Shown: piece after piece, positions 19,306-28,744 of the stretch
How the letters are laid out: every line of letters starts with the position of its first letter
Numbering within the stretch: position 1 is the first letter of the stretch
Assembly (NCBI RefSeq): GCF_023008405.1
Contig: NZ_CP095376.1
Span: 7,172,501-7,236,500, forward strand
Direction: 5' to 3'
DNA from: Amycolatopsis sp. FBCC-B4732
GTDB lineage: Bacteria > Actinomycetota > Actinomycetes > Mycobacteriales > Pseudonocardiaceae
Length of the DNA: 64,000 nt
The notes under the pieces: generated by a model
Told to the model about the DNA's origin: nothing
What the model saw: only the letters and a program-made list of their open reading frames with translations
Database searches by the model: none
Translations under genes and position numbers: made by a program

Positions 19306-20394
19306 CTACGCGTCGCTCGAGAAGCGGATGGCGCCGTCGGGCAGCACGGTGTCAGGCCAGACGCGGGCGCCGTCGAGCAGCTCGCAGCCGGCGCCGACGG
19401 ACGCGCCGTCGCCCAGGACCACGCCCCGCAGGACCGCGCCGGCGCCGACGCGCGCGCCGTGCCCGAGCACCGAACGCTCGACGATGGCGCCCTCGGAGAC
19501 GGCCGCGCCGTCGAACAGGACCGAGCCGTCGATCTTCGCGCCCGGGCCGACCACGGCGGCGACGCCGATGGTCGAACCACCGGAGAGCTGGGCGTCCTCG
19601 GCCACCGAAGCGCCGTCGAGGACCAGGAAGTCGCCGGGGCGGCCGGGCAGCGCGGACGTCGGCGCGACGCCCCGCACCAGGTCCGCCGAGCCGCGGACGA
19701 ACGCTTCCGGCGTGCCGACGTCCAGCCAGTAGGAGGCGTCGATGAAGCCGTGGATGTGCGCGCCCTGCTCCAGCAGCTGCGGGAACGTCTCGCGCTCGAC
19801 CGACACGCGGCGCCCGGTCGGGATGGCCTCGATCACCGGGCGGCGGAAGACGTAGCAGCCGGCGTTGATCTGGTCGGTCGGCGGGTTCGGCGTCTTCTCG
19901 AGGAACGCCTGCACCCGGCCGGTTTCGTCGGTGGGCACCGAGCCGAACCGGCTCGGGTCCGGCACGCGCTGCAGGTGCAGGGTGACGTCGGCCCCGGACT
20001 CGCGGTGCACGCGCAGCTGCTCGCCGAGGTCCGAGCCGGAGATGATGTCGCCGTTGAAGACGATCACGTGGTCGGCGCGCAGCTTGTCGTAGACGTTGCG
20101 GATGGCGCCGGCGGTGTCGAGCGGTTCCTCCTCGACGACGTACTCGAGGTCCAGACCGATCGACTTGCCGTCGCCGAAGTACTCCTCGAACACCTCCGCC
20201 CGGTAGCTCGTCCCCAGCACGACGTGCCGGATGCCGGCCTCGCGGATGCGCGAGAACAGGTGGCTCAGGTAGGGCGTCCCGGCGGTCGGGAGCATCGGCT
20301 TCGGCGCCGACAGGGTCAGTGGCCTCAGCCGGGTGCCCTTGCCCCCGACCAGGACGACGGCGTCGACAGCGTCGGTTCGGACCTCGGACGTCAC
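19306..20394 (-). CDS. Mannose-1-phosphate guanylyltransferase
   Basis: This 362-aa enzyme should make GDP-mannose from mannose-1-phosphate and GTP for phosphatidylinositol mannosides and other mannans. It has the nucleotidyltransferase signature (VVLVGGKGTRLRPLT, SAPKPMLPT), the metal-site NGDIISG, INAGCYVF, and a C-terminal left-handed beta-helix (about 245-360). GTG 20394 follows GGAGGAG by 6 nt. In Mycobacterium the equivalent gene (Rv3264c, manB) lies directly after wbbL; here a small plus-strand gene separates the two. A glucose- or other sugar-1-phosphate specificity cannot be excluded. Confidence 0.86.
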   Translation of the reverse strand: MTSEVRTDAVDAVVLVGGKGTRLRPLTLSAPKPMLPTAGTPYLSHLFSRIREAGIRHVVLGTSYRAEVFEEYFGDGKSIGLDLEYVVEEEPLDTAGAIRNVYDKLRADHVIVFNGDIISGSDLGEQLRVHRESGADVTLHLQRVPDPSRFGSVPTDETGRVQAFLEKTPNPPTDQINAGCYVFRRPVIEAIPTGRRVSVERETFPQLLEQGAHIHGFIDASYWLDVGTPEAFVRGSADLVRGVAPTSALPGRPGDFLVLDGASVAEDAQLSGGSTIGVAAVVGPGAKIDGSVLFDGAAVSEGAIVERSVLGHGARVGAGAVLRGVVLGDGASVGAGCELLDGARVWPDTVLPDGAIRFSSDA

Positions 20395-20536
20395 GGAAAT
20401 CTCCTCCTGTATCACGCACCGCTGAGCGACAAGCCGCGGGAAACCCTGACGGAGGTCGCCCGGAGGGCCTACCCTAGACAGGAAACAGGCGGGCCCCTCC
20501 CCAGAGGGCCCCCGGGTCAGTCGGGAGGCCGAGGGG

Positions 20537-20989
20537 ATGGACCCCCGCGATCGGGCGGACGCCCTGCTCGCACGAGCCCAAGCGCGTGGTGTGTTCGTCG
20601 TGACACCCGACAGCGCGACGTCACCGATGGACTCGTCGAACACCCAGCAGATCCCGCGCGCGGCGATCGACGGCCTCGACCGGAGCCGGGACCCCGACAC
20701 GACGACGCAGCTGCCGGCGTCGCTGATCGAGGAGAACGACCACCCGCTGGCCGGCTCGTCCCCGACGCGCCGCCTGGAGGTCCAGGGCGGCCGCCGCCCG
20801 CAGCCGACGACGCCGTTGAGCACACCGACGCCGACCACGCCGATGCCCACGCCGCTGTCCCGCCGTCCGCAGGCCGAGCCGATCACGAGCCCGCTGAAGG
20901 AGCCCGACCCGGAGGACACCGGACTGGTGCCGACGGTCACGCAGACCAACGGCAAGTCCGACCTGTCCCGCCGGCTCGACGGGATCTAG
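20537..20989 (+). CDS. Hydrophilic protein of unknown function
   Basis: This 150-aa protein starts MDPRDRADALLARAQARGVFVVTPDSATSP and then becomes a disordered Pro/Thr/Ser-rich region (PTTPLSTPTPTTPMPTPL) with a short conserved-looking end (SDLSRRLDGI). ATG 20537 has a Shine-Dalgarno (GGGAGG...GAGGGG). It lacks membrane segments and domains that I recognise. It is convergent with wbbL, sharing a 4-bp CTAG stop overlap (20986-20989). Confidence 0.72.
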   Translation: MDPRDRADALLARAQARGVFVVTPDSATSPMDSSNTQQIPRAAIDGLDRSRDPDTTTQLPASLIEENDHPLAGSSPTRRLEVQGGRRPQPTTPLSTPTPTTPMPTPLSRRPQAEPITSPLKEPDPEDTGLVPTVTQTNGKSDLSRRLDGI

Positions 20990-21843
20990 CGGGTTTCGAG
21001 CTTCAGCCGCAGCGCGAGCCCGAGCTTCGTCGCGGCCAGCACGGGCTTCCAGAGCAGCCCCGGGTGCCGGTCGGCGAGGTACTGGTAAGCGCTCGCGTGG
21101 TGCGCGGCGAGCATCTTCTTGGACGCCTGCGAGGTCGAGTGCCCGCCGAGGTGCATGACGCCGGCCGAGGGCACGTAGACGTTGAGCCAGCCGGCCTTGC
21201 CGAGCCGGTCCCCGAGGTCGACGTCCTCGAAGTACATGAAGTACCGCGAGTCGAAGCCCCCGACGGACTCGAAGGCCTCCCGGCGCAGCAGCAGGCACGA
21301 CCCGGACAGCCACTCGGCGACGCGCTCGACGGGCGTCCCGGTCTCCTGCCGGTACTGCTTGGTCCAGGGGTTGCCCGGCCAGATCTTCCCGAGCGCGGCG
21401 TGCCCGATCCCGCGGCCGAACGAGGGCAGCAGGCGGGCGGAGGGGTAGGTCGTCCCGTCGAGCTCGTGGATCAGCGGCCCGAAGGACCCGCCGCGCGGCC
21501 ACCGCTTCGCGGCTTCGAGCAGCGTGTCGAGCGACCCGGGCTCCCATTCGAGGTCGGGGTTGGAGATGACGACCCACCCGTACCGGTCGTCCAGCTCGGC
21601 GACCCCGCGGTTGCACCCGGTCCCGTACCCGACGTTCTCCCCGATGCTGAGCAGGTGCACGTTCGCCCGCTTCGCGGCCTTCTCGGGAGCCCCGTCGGTG
21701 GAGACGGTATCGGCGACGACGACCTGCACGTCGCGATCGGTGGCCTTTTCGAGGGTGTCGAGGAACCGCTCGAGGGTTTCGCCGGAGAAGTACGTCACGG
21801 TGACGACGCCGATCTGGTCGCCGTAGCGGGTCTGCTCAGTCAC
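20986..21843 (-). CDS. wbbL: WbbL-like rhamnosyltransferase (GT2)
   Basis: This 285-aa GT2 enzyme probably adds L-rhamnose from dTDP-rhamnose to decaprenyl-diphospho-GlcNAc, making the linker of arabinogalactan. It shows the GT-A features VTYFSGETLERFLDTL, ENVGYGTGCNRG, the DxD-like NPD (ISNPDLEW) and a membrane-facing MYFEDVDLGDRLGKAG. The neighbourhood (mannose-1-phosphate guanylyltransferase downstream, rmlD/rmlB upstream) matches mycobacterial Rv3264c-Rv3266c. Here a block of other glycosyltransferases separates wbbL from rmlD. GTG 21843 follows a -10-like GACAAT by 6 nt. Confidence 0.85.
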   Translation of the reverse strand: MTEQTRYGDQIGVVTVTYFSGETLERFLDTLEKATDRDVQVVVADTVSTDGAPEKAAKRANVHLLSIGENVGYGTGCNRGVAELDDRYGWVVISNPDLEWEPGSLDTLLEAAKRWPRGGSFGPLIHELDGTTYPSARLLPSFGRGIGHAALGKIWPGNPWTKQYRQETGTPVERVAEWLSGSCLLLRREAFESVGGFDSRYFMYFEDVDLGDRLGKAGWLNVYVPSAGVMHLGGHSTSQASKKMLAAHHASAYQYLADRHPGLLWKPVLAATKLGLALRLKLETR

Positions 21844-21910
21844 CGGGCCATTGTCCCTTCGTCACGCAGCGCTTCCCCAGCACCCCGGCTCAGGGGCACG
21901 CTGAGAGAAA

Positions 21911-23059
21911 TCAGCGGCTGCGCAAGTGCCGTGACCAGGCCTTCCCGTACGCCTCCCGGTGACGCTCCGCCGTCGTGGCCCAGGAAAACTCCTTCGCCCG
22001 CTGCTGCGCCGCCGTCGCCAGCTCCGCCCGTCGCCCCGGGTCGGCCAGCAGCTCGCTGATCGCCGACGCCACGTCCCCGGCGCCGACGCCGCAGTACGCC
22101 ACCGCGTCCCCGCCGACCTCCGGCAACGACAGCCGCCGCGTGGTCAGCACACAGGCGCCGCAAGCCATCGCCTCGAGGACCGGGAGCCCGAACCCCTCCC
22201 CCAGCGACGGGTACGCCACCAGCTCGGAACCCCCCAGGAACCCCGCCAGCGTCCCGAACGGCAGGTACCCCGCCCGGATGACCCGCAGCCGGTGCGGCAC
22301 GGCGTCCAAAGCCCGCTCGACCTGGGTGTCCCACCCCGGCTGCCCGGCCAGCACCAACGCCGGCGCGTCCGGACGCCCCGCCACCGCCCGCGCGAACCCC
22401 CGGATCAACGCCGGCACGTTCTTCCGCGGCTCCAACGCCCCCAGAAACGCCACGTACGGCGTCCGCCCCAGCCCGACGGCCGCCCGTGCCGCGGCGATCT
22501 CCGCCGGGGACGGTGGGTGGAAGCGTTCCGTGTCGACCCCGTGGTGAATGACTTCCAAAGACGCGTGCCGCACCGGGCCGACGCGGGCCAGCTCCGTCGC
22601 CGTCGCCGCCGACGGGACCACGCACAGCGTCGCGCGGCGCAGGGCCGTCGCCGTCCACGCGCGGAAGAAGCGGGCCTTCACCGACGAGTGCAGGACCGCG
22701 TCCGTGAAGAACGTCGCGTCGTGCAGCGTGACCACCGAAGCCGCCGACGTCGCGAGCGGCATCGTGTAGTGCGGGGAGTGGACGACGTCCGCGCCGAGGC
22801 GGCGGGCCAGCCGCGGGAGGGTCGCCTGTTCCCAGGTCAGGCGCGCCGTGCGGGTGGTCGTCGACGGCGAGGCCGGGACGACGCGTGAGCGCGGTGCCAG
22901 CCGATCGTAAAGCTGCAGGTCGCGGGGCTGGCAGACGACCGTGAGCCGCGCGCCGTCCGCGTCCAGGGCGGCGACCAGCGAATCCACGTACCGGCCCACC
23001 CCGCCGCGGTCCGCGGGCACCGCGGTCGCGTCGATCAGCACCCGGGGGTCATCGCTCAC
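21911..23059 (-). CDS. Glycosyltransferase family 4 (GT-B)
   Basis: This 382-aa retaining GT-B glycosyltransferase has the N-terminal acceptor domain with DRGGVGRYVDSLVAAL and HSPHYTMPLA, the hinge FLGALEPRKNVPALI, and the donor-binding EX7E motif region EGFGLPVLEAMACGACVLTT. It acts at the cytoplasmic face on a lipid-linked or protein-linked glycan. GTG 23059 fits the family start; an upstream GTG at 23107 would add 16 residues not seen in GT4 proteins. It is followed by wbbL (68 bp gap) and preceded by a similar GT4 gene (55 bp gap), all on the minus strand. Confidence 0.87.
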   Translation of the reverse strand: MSDDPRVLIDATAVPADRGGVGRYVDSLVAALDADGARLTVVCQPRDLQLYDRLAPRSRVVPASPSTTTRTARLTWEQATLPRLARRLGADVVHSPHYTMPLATSAASVVTLHDATFFTDAVLHSSVKARFFRAWTATALRRATLCVVPSAATATELARVGPVRHASLEVIHHGVDTERFHPPSPAEIAAARAAVGLGRTPYVAFLGALEPRKNVPALIRGFARAVAGRPDAPALVLAGQPGWDTQVERALDAVPHRLRVIRAGYLPFGTLAGFLGGSELVAYPSLGEGFGLPVLEAMACGACVLTTRRLSLPEVGGDAVAYCGVGAGDVASAISELLADPGRRAELATAAQQRAKEFSWATTAERHREAYGKAWSRHLRSR

Positions 23060-23113
23060 CCCTGCAGGGTACGGCGGCGACCCTCCGTGCTGGTGGGGAA
23101 CTGGCAAACCGGG

Positions 23114-24190
23114 CTAGTCGTGGGCCCGCCGGTGGATCGCCCAGACGGCTTCCGCGGCGCGGCGCCAGGTGAACGCCTTCGCCCGGTCCCGGCCCGCGCG
23201 CACCAGCTCCGCCGCGCGCGACGGCGAGCCGAGCACCTCGCGCAGCGCCGCCGCCAACGCCGTGGCGTCGCCGCGCGGCACCGTCACGCCCGCGCCGCCG
23301 GCCACCTCGACCAGGGCCGGGACGTCGGTGTGCACCACCGGGACCCCGGCCGCCATCGCCTCCAGCAGCCCCAGCCCGAAGCCCTCGGCGAGGCTCGGGA
23401 CCGCCAGCACGCTCGCGTGCCGCAACGCGGTCGCCAGCTCCGCGTCCGACACCTTCCCGAGCATCCGCAGCCGCTCCGCCGGGAGGCCGCGCTCGGCGGC
23501 CACCGCGACCGGGTCGACGCCGCCCCAGCCCGGCTGCCCGGCGACCACGAGCATCACGCCGTCCAGCGCCGCGACCGCGTCGATCAGCACGTCGATGCCC
23601 TTGCGCGGCTCGATCGTGCCGACCGCCAGCACGTACTCGGCGGGCAGCTCCAGGTCCGCTTCCCCGGTGGGCACCCGCACGCCGTGCGGGACCACGCGCA
23701 CCGGGACGTCGAGGTCGATCAGCACCGCCAGCTCGTCGGCGACCGCCCGCGTCGGCACGACCAGCCCGGACGCCCGCCGCGCCGCGCGGGCGATCATCGA
23801 CCGGTGCCAGCTGACGCCGCGCGCGGTCAGCGTCTCGGGGTGGGTCCACGGCACGGTGTCGTGCACGGTCACGCTCAGCGTCTTCCCGGCCGGGGCGCGC
23901 GGCGGCGCGAACGGCGTCGGCGCGTGCACGGCGTCGCCGCCCGGCCACCAGCGCAGGCCCAGCTGCCACGCGGCGACCAGCCCGCGCGGCGGGATCCGCA
24001 GCACCCGCGGGCCCTCGACGCCTTCGAGCTCGGCCGCGGTGACGTCGGCGTGCCGCGCGACGACGCTGGAGACCGACCAGCCCGGCGGCGCGGTCTTCGC
24101 GAGCGCGGGCAGCAGCTCGGCCGTGTACCGCCCGGTGCCACCGGGCACGGGCGCGAGGAGCTGCTCGGCGAGCACGACCAGTCTGGGCAC
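23114..24190 (-). CDS. Glycosyltransferase family 4 (GT-B)
   Basis: This 358-aa protein is a second GT4 enzyme, similar in plan to its downstream neighbour: VPGGTGRYTAELLPAL near the N terminus, HAPTPFAPP, the hinge AVGTIEPRKGIDVLIDAVAAL and the donor motif EGFGLGLLEAMAAGVPVVHT. Its product is probably part of the same surface glycan. GTG 24190 starts it; only 18 bp separate it from the divergent GT2 gene, and the shared ACAATA/TATTGT sequence (24196-24201) may serve as -10 element for both. Confidence 0.87.
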   Translation of the reverse strand: MPRLVVLAEQLLAPVPGGTGRYTAELLPALAKTAPPGWSVSSVVARHADVTAAELEGVEGPRVLRIPPRGLVAAWQLGLRWWPGGDAVHAPTPFAPPRAPAGKTLSVTVHDTVPWTHPETLTARGVSWHRSMIARAARRASGLVVPTRAVADELAVLIDLDVPVRVVPHGVRVPTGEADLELPAEYVLAVGTIEPRKGIDVLIDAVAALDGVMLVVAGQPGWGGVDPVAVAAERGLPAERLRMLGKVSDAELATALRHASVLAVPSLAEGFGLGLLEAMAAGVPVVHTDVPALVEVAGGAGVTVPRGDATALAAALREVLGSPSRAAELVRAGRDRAKAFTWRRAAEAVWAIHRRAHD

Positions 24191-24208
24191 GCGGCTATTG
24201 TGCGGGAC

Positions 24209-25135
24209 GTGACCGCGAATCCCGCCACCACGGTGGTCGTCGTGACCTGGCGGGGTGCCGGGCACGTCACCGCCTGCCTCGACGCGCTCGCCGCGCAGAC
24301 GCGTCCACATCGGACGCTCGTGGTGGACAACGCCTCCGACGACGGCACCGCCGCCCTGCTCGAAGCCCATCCTTCGCGTCCGCAAGTAATCCGCCTCCCC
24401 CGCAACACGGGGTACGCGGGCGCCCTCGCCGTCGCGCTGAAAAAGGTCGGAACGCCGCTGATCGCGTGGCTGAACGACGACGCCGAACCGGCCCCGGACT
24501 GGCTCGCGTCGCTGGAGGACACCCTCGAAAAGGCGCCGCTGGCCGCCGCGGCGACGTCGCTGCTCGTGCGGCCCGACGGCACCACCCAGTCCGCCGGGGT
24601 ACGGCTGACCGCCGACGGGCACGGCGCCGACCTCACCGAGCCCGCCGGCGAGGTGTTCGCCTTCTGCGGCGGCGCGGCCCTGCTGCGCACGGACGTGCTG
24701 AGGAGCGTGCACGGCGTCCCGGCGGCCTTCTTCTGCTACTACGAAGACACCGACACGGCGTGGCGGCTCCGGCTGGCCGGGTGGGACGTCGTCGCGGTGC
24801 CCGGCGCCCGCGTCCGGCACGCCCACGGCGTCAGCAGCAAGCCCGGTTCGCCGCTGTTCCACCGCTGGAACGAGCGCAACCGGCTGCTCATGCTGCTGCG
24901 CTGCGCGCCCCGCGGCGTCGCGGTGAACCAGCTGCTCAGGTTCGCCGTGGTGACAGCGGTACTGCCGCTGCGGCCCGGGCGGCCGGCCGCGGCGAACTTC
25001 CGGTTCGGCCTGCGCTGCCGGGTGCTGGCCGAGGTGGCCGCGCGGCTACCAGCGACGTTGCTCGCGCGGCGCGAGATCGGCCGCGGCGCGGCGCTCGGCC
25101 GAGGCGCGGTCTGGGAGGCTTGGGCGGGCCTTTAA
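24209..25135 (+). CDS. Glycosyltransferase family 2 (GT-A)
   Basis: This 308-aa GT2 enzyme contains VVVTWRGAGHVTACLDALAAQT, LPRNTGYAGALAVAL, the donor/metal motif LNDDAEP and CYYEDTDTAWRLRLAGWDVV, as in rhamnosyl- and galactosyltransferases of the wbbL/GlfT family. GTG 24209 lies 7 nt after the -10-like TATTGT (24196-24201) and is probably leaderless. It is the first of three plus-strand glycosyltransferase genes ending at 28744, so it likely shares their pathway. Donor sugar unknown. Confidence 0.87.
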   Translation: MTANPATTVVVVTWRGAGHVTACLDALAAQTRPHRTLVVDNASDDGTAALLEAHPSRPQVIRLPRNTGYAGALAVALKKVGTPLIAWLNDDAEPAPDWLASLEDTLEKAPLAAAATSLLVRPDGTTQSAGVRLTADGHGADLTEPAGEVFAFCGGAALLRTDVLRSVHGVPAAFFCYYEDTDTAWRLRLAGWDVVAVPGARVRHAHGVSSKPGSPLFHRWNERNRLLMLLRCAPRGVAVNQLLRFAVVTAVLPLRPGRPAAANFRFGLRCRVLAEVAARLPATLLARREIGRGAALGRGAVWEAWAGL

Positions 25136-25164
25136 GCTGACGCCCATCCGACGAAGGAGCTGCT

Positions 25165-27666
25165 TTGGCGCAGGGGGAACCGCAACCGCTCGTCTCGGTG
25201 ATCGTGGTGAACTACCACGGCGCCGACGACACGATCACCTGCCTGCGCGCGCTGGCCGACCACGACTACCCCGAGCTCGAGCTCATCTGCGTCGACAACT
25301 CGGACGAAGCCGCGCGCATCCGCGAGGCCGTGCCCCGGGCCCAGGTGATCGAGGCCGGCCGCAACACCGGCTTCGCGGGCGGCTGCAACCTCGGTGCGAA
25401 GCACGCGAAGGGCACCGTCCTCGGCTTCCTCAACAACGACGCCCGCCCGGCCCCCGGCTGGGTCTCCGCCGCGGTCGCCGAGCTGCGCGCCCAGCCCCGC
25501 GTCGCCGCCGTGGCCAGCAAGGTCCTCGACTGGGACGGCACCGGCACCGACTTCGTCGACGGCGGCCTGACCTGGTTCGGCATGGGCTACAAGCGCCACG
25601 CGGGTTCGCCGCTCGCCGACGTCCCGGCCGCGGAGCACGAAGTCGCGAAGGACGTCCTGTTCGGCACCGGCTCGGCGCTGTTCGTCCGCGCTTCGGTGTT
25701 CGCCGAGCTCGGCGGCTTCGACGAGCGCTTCTTCATGTTCTACGAGGACGTCGACCTCGGCTGGCGGCTCAACCTGCGCGGCTGGCGCGTCCGGTACGTC
25801 CCGGAATCGCAGGCGTTCCACCGCCACCACGGCACGATGGCGGCCGTGGACGCGCCGGAGACCGGCCGCGAGACCTTCCTCCTCGAGCGCAACGCCCTCG
25901 CGGCGCTCTACAAGAACCTCTCCGACGAGACCCTGGCCCGCGCGCTGCCCGCGGCGCTCGCCCTGGCCGTCCGCCGGGCCACCGCGCGCGGCGAGCTGGA
26001 CGCGACCCAGCTCGACCTCGAACAAGGCGTCGGCCCGATCGAATCCGGCGACGTCGCCGTCCCGCGGACCACGCTGGCCGGGCTGCTCGCGATCGACCAG
26101 TTCGTCGAGCAGCTGCCCTCCTTGGCGGCGTCCCGCGCGGTCGAGCAGGCCGCCCGCGTCCGCACCGACGCCGACCTGCTTCCGTTGCTGCGCAAGGCGT
26201 TGGAGCCCGCCTACCCGCTGCCGCGCTACCTCGCCGCGCACGACATCCTCGTCGAGGCGTTCGGCATCGAAAAGGCGTTCGGGCAGCGGCGCAAGATCCT
26301 CGTGCTCACCGGCGACGCGCTCACCGAGCGGATGGCAGGCCCGGCGATCCGCGCCTGGAACATCGCGCTGGCGCTGGCCGCCGAGCACGACGTCCACCTG
26401 GTCACCACCAACCCGCTCGCCACGCCGCCGCCGGCGCCGTTCCGCGTCAGCGCCGGCAAGCACCGCGAGCTGGACGCGCCGATCGCCTGGGCCGACGTCG
26501 TCGTGCTGCAGGGTCACGTGCTCGAACTGGCGCCGTCGCTGAAGAAGCAGCACAGCGGCAAGATCGTCGTCGCCGACCTCTACGACCCGATGCACCTCGA
26601 ACTGCTGGAGCAGGGCAAGGGCGTCGCCGACGACCAGCGCACGGCCGACCTCGCGGGCGTCACGAAGGTGCTGGACGCGCAGCTCGAGCGCGGCGACTTC
26701 TTCCTCTGCGCGTCCGAGCGGCAGCGGCACTTCTGGCTCGGGCACCTGGCCGCGCTGGGCCGCCTTTCGCCGCGGCTCTACGACGCCGACCCGACGACGC
26801 AGTCGCTGCTCGCGGTCGTCCCCTTCGGACTGTCGCCGGAGCCGCCCACGCGGACCGGGCCGGGCCTGCGCTCGTCGCTGGGCATCGGCGGCACCGACCA
26901 CGTCGTGCTCTGGGCGGGCGGGGTCTACAGCTGGTTCGACCCGCTGACCCTGGTCCGCGCGATCGACGAGCTGCGCCGTCGCCGCGGCGACGTCCGGCTG
27001 GTGTTCCTCGGGATGAAGCACCCGAACCCCGAGGTCGCCGAGATGGACATCGGCGCGCGCACGATCCGGCTCGCGGATTCGCTGGGGCTGACCGGGAAGC
27101 ACGTCTACTTCAACGAGCAGTGGGTGCCCTACCACGAGCGCCAGAACTGGCTGCTCGACGCGAACTGCGGCGTGACGACGCACTACGAGCACGTCGAGAC
27201 GACGTTCGCGTTCCGCACCCGCGTCCTCGACTACCTGTGGGCCGGGCTGCCGATCGTCACCACCGACGGCGACGCGTTCGCCGACCTGGTGCGGGCGGAG
27301 AAGCTCGGTGTCGTCGTGCCGGCCGAGGACGCGTCGGCGCTGGCCGACGCACTGGAGAAGTCGTTGTACGACGAGGATTTCGCGGCCGGCTGCGTGGAGC
27401 GGATCGCCGTCGTCGCGCAGCGGTTCGCCTGGCCCGAAGCGCTCAAGCCGCTGGTGGAGTTCTGCCGCGACCCGCGCCCGGCGGCGGACCGGCTGCCCGG
27501 CTCGGCCGACCTGGTGACGACGCCGGCGGTGCGCGGGCGAGCGATGCTGCGCCGCGACGCCGACCTGGTGCGGGAGTACCTGGCCGCGGGCGGGGCGGGC
27601 GAACTGGCCCGGCGCGTCGGCGGGCGTGCGGTGAAGGTCGCGAAGCAGCGGTTGCGCCGTGGGTAG
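25165..27666 (+). CDS. Bifunctional glycosyltransferase (GT2-GT4 fusion)
   Basis: This 833-aa protein joins two glycosyltransferases. Residues 1-290 form a GT2 domain (VIVVNYHGADDTITCLRAL, NTGFAGGCNLGA, LNNDARPA, FMFYEDVDLGWRLNLRGW). Residues 370-790 form a GT-B/GT4-like domain (ILVLTGDALTERMAGPAIRAWNIA, LWAGGVYSWFDPLTLVRAID, YLWAGLPIVTTDGDAFADLV). A helical linker of about 80 residues connects them. The fusion suggests two successive sugars are added in one complex. TTG 25165 follows GAAGGAG. The next gene overlaps its stop by 8 bp. Similar two-domain proteins occur in actinobacterial surface-glycan clusters. Confidence 0.88.
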   Translation: MAQGEPQPLVSVIVVNYHGADDTITCLRALADHDYPELELICVDNSDEAARIREAVPRAQVIEAGRNTGFAGGCNLGAKHAKGTVLGFLNNDARPAPGWVSAAVAELRAQPRVAAVASKVLDWDGTGTDFVDGGLTWFGMGYKRHAGSPLADVPAAEHEVAKDVLFGTGSALFVRASVFAELGGFDERFFMFYEDVDLGWRLNLRGWRVRYVPESQAFHRHHGTMAAVDAPETGRETFLLERNALAALYKNLSDETLARALPAALALAVRRATARGELDATQLDLEQGVGPIESGDVAVPRTTLAGLLAIDQFVEQLPSLAASRAVEQAARVRTDADLLPLLRKALEPAYPLPRYLAAHDILVEAFGIEKAFGQRRKILVLTGDALTERMAGPAIRAWNIALALAAEHDVHLVTTNPLATPPPAPFRVSAGKHRELDAPIAWADVVVLQGHVLELAPSLKKQHSGKIVVADLYDPMHLELLEQGKGVADDQRTADLAGVTKVLDAQLERGDFFLCASERQRHFWLGHLAALGRLSPRLYDADPTTQSLLAVVPFGLSPEPPTRTGPGLRSSLGIGGTDHVVLWAGGVYSWFDPLTLVRAIDELRRRRGDVRLVFLGMKHPNPEVAEMDIGARTIRLADSLGLTGKHVYFNEQWVPYHERQNWLLDANCGVTTHYEHVETTFAFRTRVLDYLWAGLPIVTTDGDAFADLVRAEKLGVVVPAEDASALADALEKSLYDEDFAAGCVERIAVVAQRFAWPEALKPLVEFCRDPRPAADRLPGSADLVTTPAVRGRAMLRRDADLVREYLAAGGAGELARRVGGRAVKVAKQRLRRG

Positions 27667-28744
27667 GTCCCTCAGCGTCCTCCTCGACGGCACCCCGCTC
27701 CTCGGCTCGCGGACCGGGATCGGCCGGTACACGTCCGCGCTGATCGAAGAGCTCGTGTCGATCCCCGAAGTGGACACGCGCGCGGTGGCGTTCACGCTGC
27801 GCGGCTGGCGCCGGCTGCGGCACGTGCTCCCGTACGGCGCGCGGGCCCGCGGGATGCCGGTGGCGGCGCGGCTGCTGCGGATGGCGTGGGTGCGCTCGGA
27901 ATTCCCGCCGGTGGAACTGTTCGCCGGCCCGACGGACGTCGTCCACGGCACGAACTTCGTGCTGCCGGCCCGCTTCCGCGCGGCGGGAGTGCTGACGATC
28001 CACGATCTGGCCTTTTTGGACAACCCGGCCGAGCTCGCACCGAGCGACCGCGACCTGCCGGAACTGGTCCGCCGCGGCGCCCGCCGGGCCAACGTGATCT
28101 GCACTCCCACGGCGGCGGTCGCCGACGCGGTGGCGGAGCGCCTCGACGTCTCCCGCGACAAGATCGTGGTGACCCCGCTGGGCGTCAACCCGGCGTGGTT
28201 CACCGCGCGCCCCCCGGACGACGAGCGCCGCGCCCGCCTGGGCCTGCCCGCACGCTACCTGCTGTTCGCGGGCGCGGCGGGCCCGCGCAAGGGCCTGGAC
28301 TGGCTGACCCGGGCGCACGACGCGGCCCCGGACCTCCCGGACCTGGTGTTCGCCGGCCCGGGCCCGTTCCCCCACGGCCCCCGGCGGTCCCAGACGGGCT
28401 ATCTGTCCGATGTGGACCTGCGCACGGTGGTCGCGGGCGCGTCCGCGGTGGTGCTGCCCTCTCGTGACGAGGGTTTCGGCCTGCCGGTCCTGGAAGCGAT
28501 GGCGTCGGACGTCCCGGTGGTCTGCACGGACATCCCGGCCCTGCGCGAAGTGGCGGGCGACTGCGCGAGCCTGGTCCCGTACGGCGACGTCGACGCCCTG
28601 GCTTCGGCCCTGCGCACAGCGGTGACCGACCCGCACGCGGTGGCGACGTCGGCGGCGCGCCGCACGCACGCGGCGGGCTTCACGTGGCGCACGTGCGCGG
28701 AACTGACGGTGGGCGCGTACCGCCTGGCTTCCGGCCGTCACTGA
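27659..28744 (+). CDS. Glycosyltransferase family 4 (GT-B)
   Basis: This 361-aa GT4 enzyme contains GTPLLGSRTGIGRYTSALIEEL, HGTNFVLPARF, the hinge FAGAAGPRKGLDWLTRAHDAAP and the donor motif EGFGLPVLEAMASDVPVVCTD. GTG 27659 overlaps the fused glycosyltransferase by 8 bp, so the two are co-translated. Its end overlaps the convergent ABC ATPase gene by 7 bp. It is the third GT4 of the block, with the same plan as the two on the minus strand, so duplication within the cluster is likely. Confidence 0.87.
   Translation: MGRSLSVLLDGTPLLGSRTGIGRYTSALIEELVSIPEVDTRAVAFTLRGWRRLRHVLPYGARARGMPVAARLLRMAWVRSEFPPVELFAGPTDVVHGTNFVLPARFRAAGVLTIHDLAFLDNPAELAPSDRDLPELVRRGARRANVICTPTAAVADAVAERLDVSRDKIVVTPLGVNPAWFTARPPDDERRARLGLPARYLLFAGAAGPRKGLDWLTRAHDAAPDLPDLVFAGPGPFPHGPRRSQTGYLSDVDLRTVVAGASAVVLPSRDEGFGLPVLEAMASDVPVVCTDIPALREVAGDCASLVPYGDVDALASALRTAVTDPHAVATSAARRTHAAGFTWRTCAELTVGAYRLASGRH

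Noticed and set aside
25132..28203. Very long minus-strand frame (1023 codons) opposite the glycosyltransferase genes
   Set aside because: It is antisense to two clear glycosyltransferases, is Arg/Gly/Ala/His-rich and has no domain; a typical product of high GC content.
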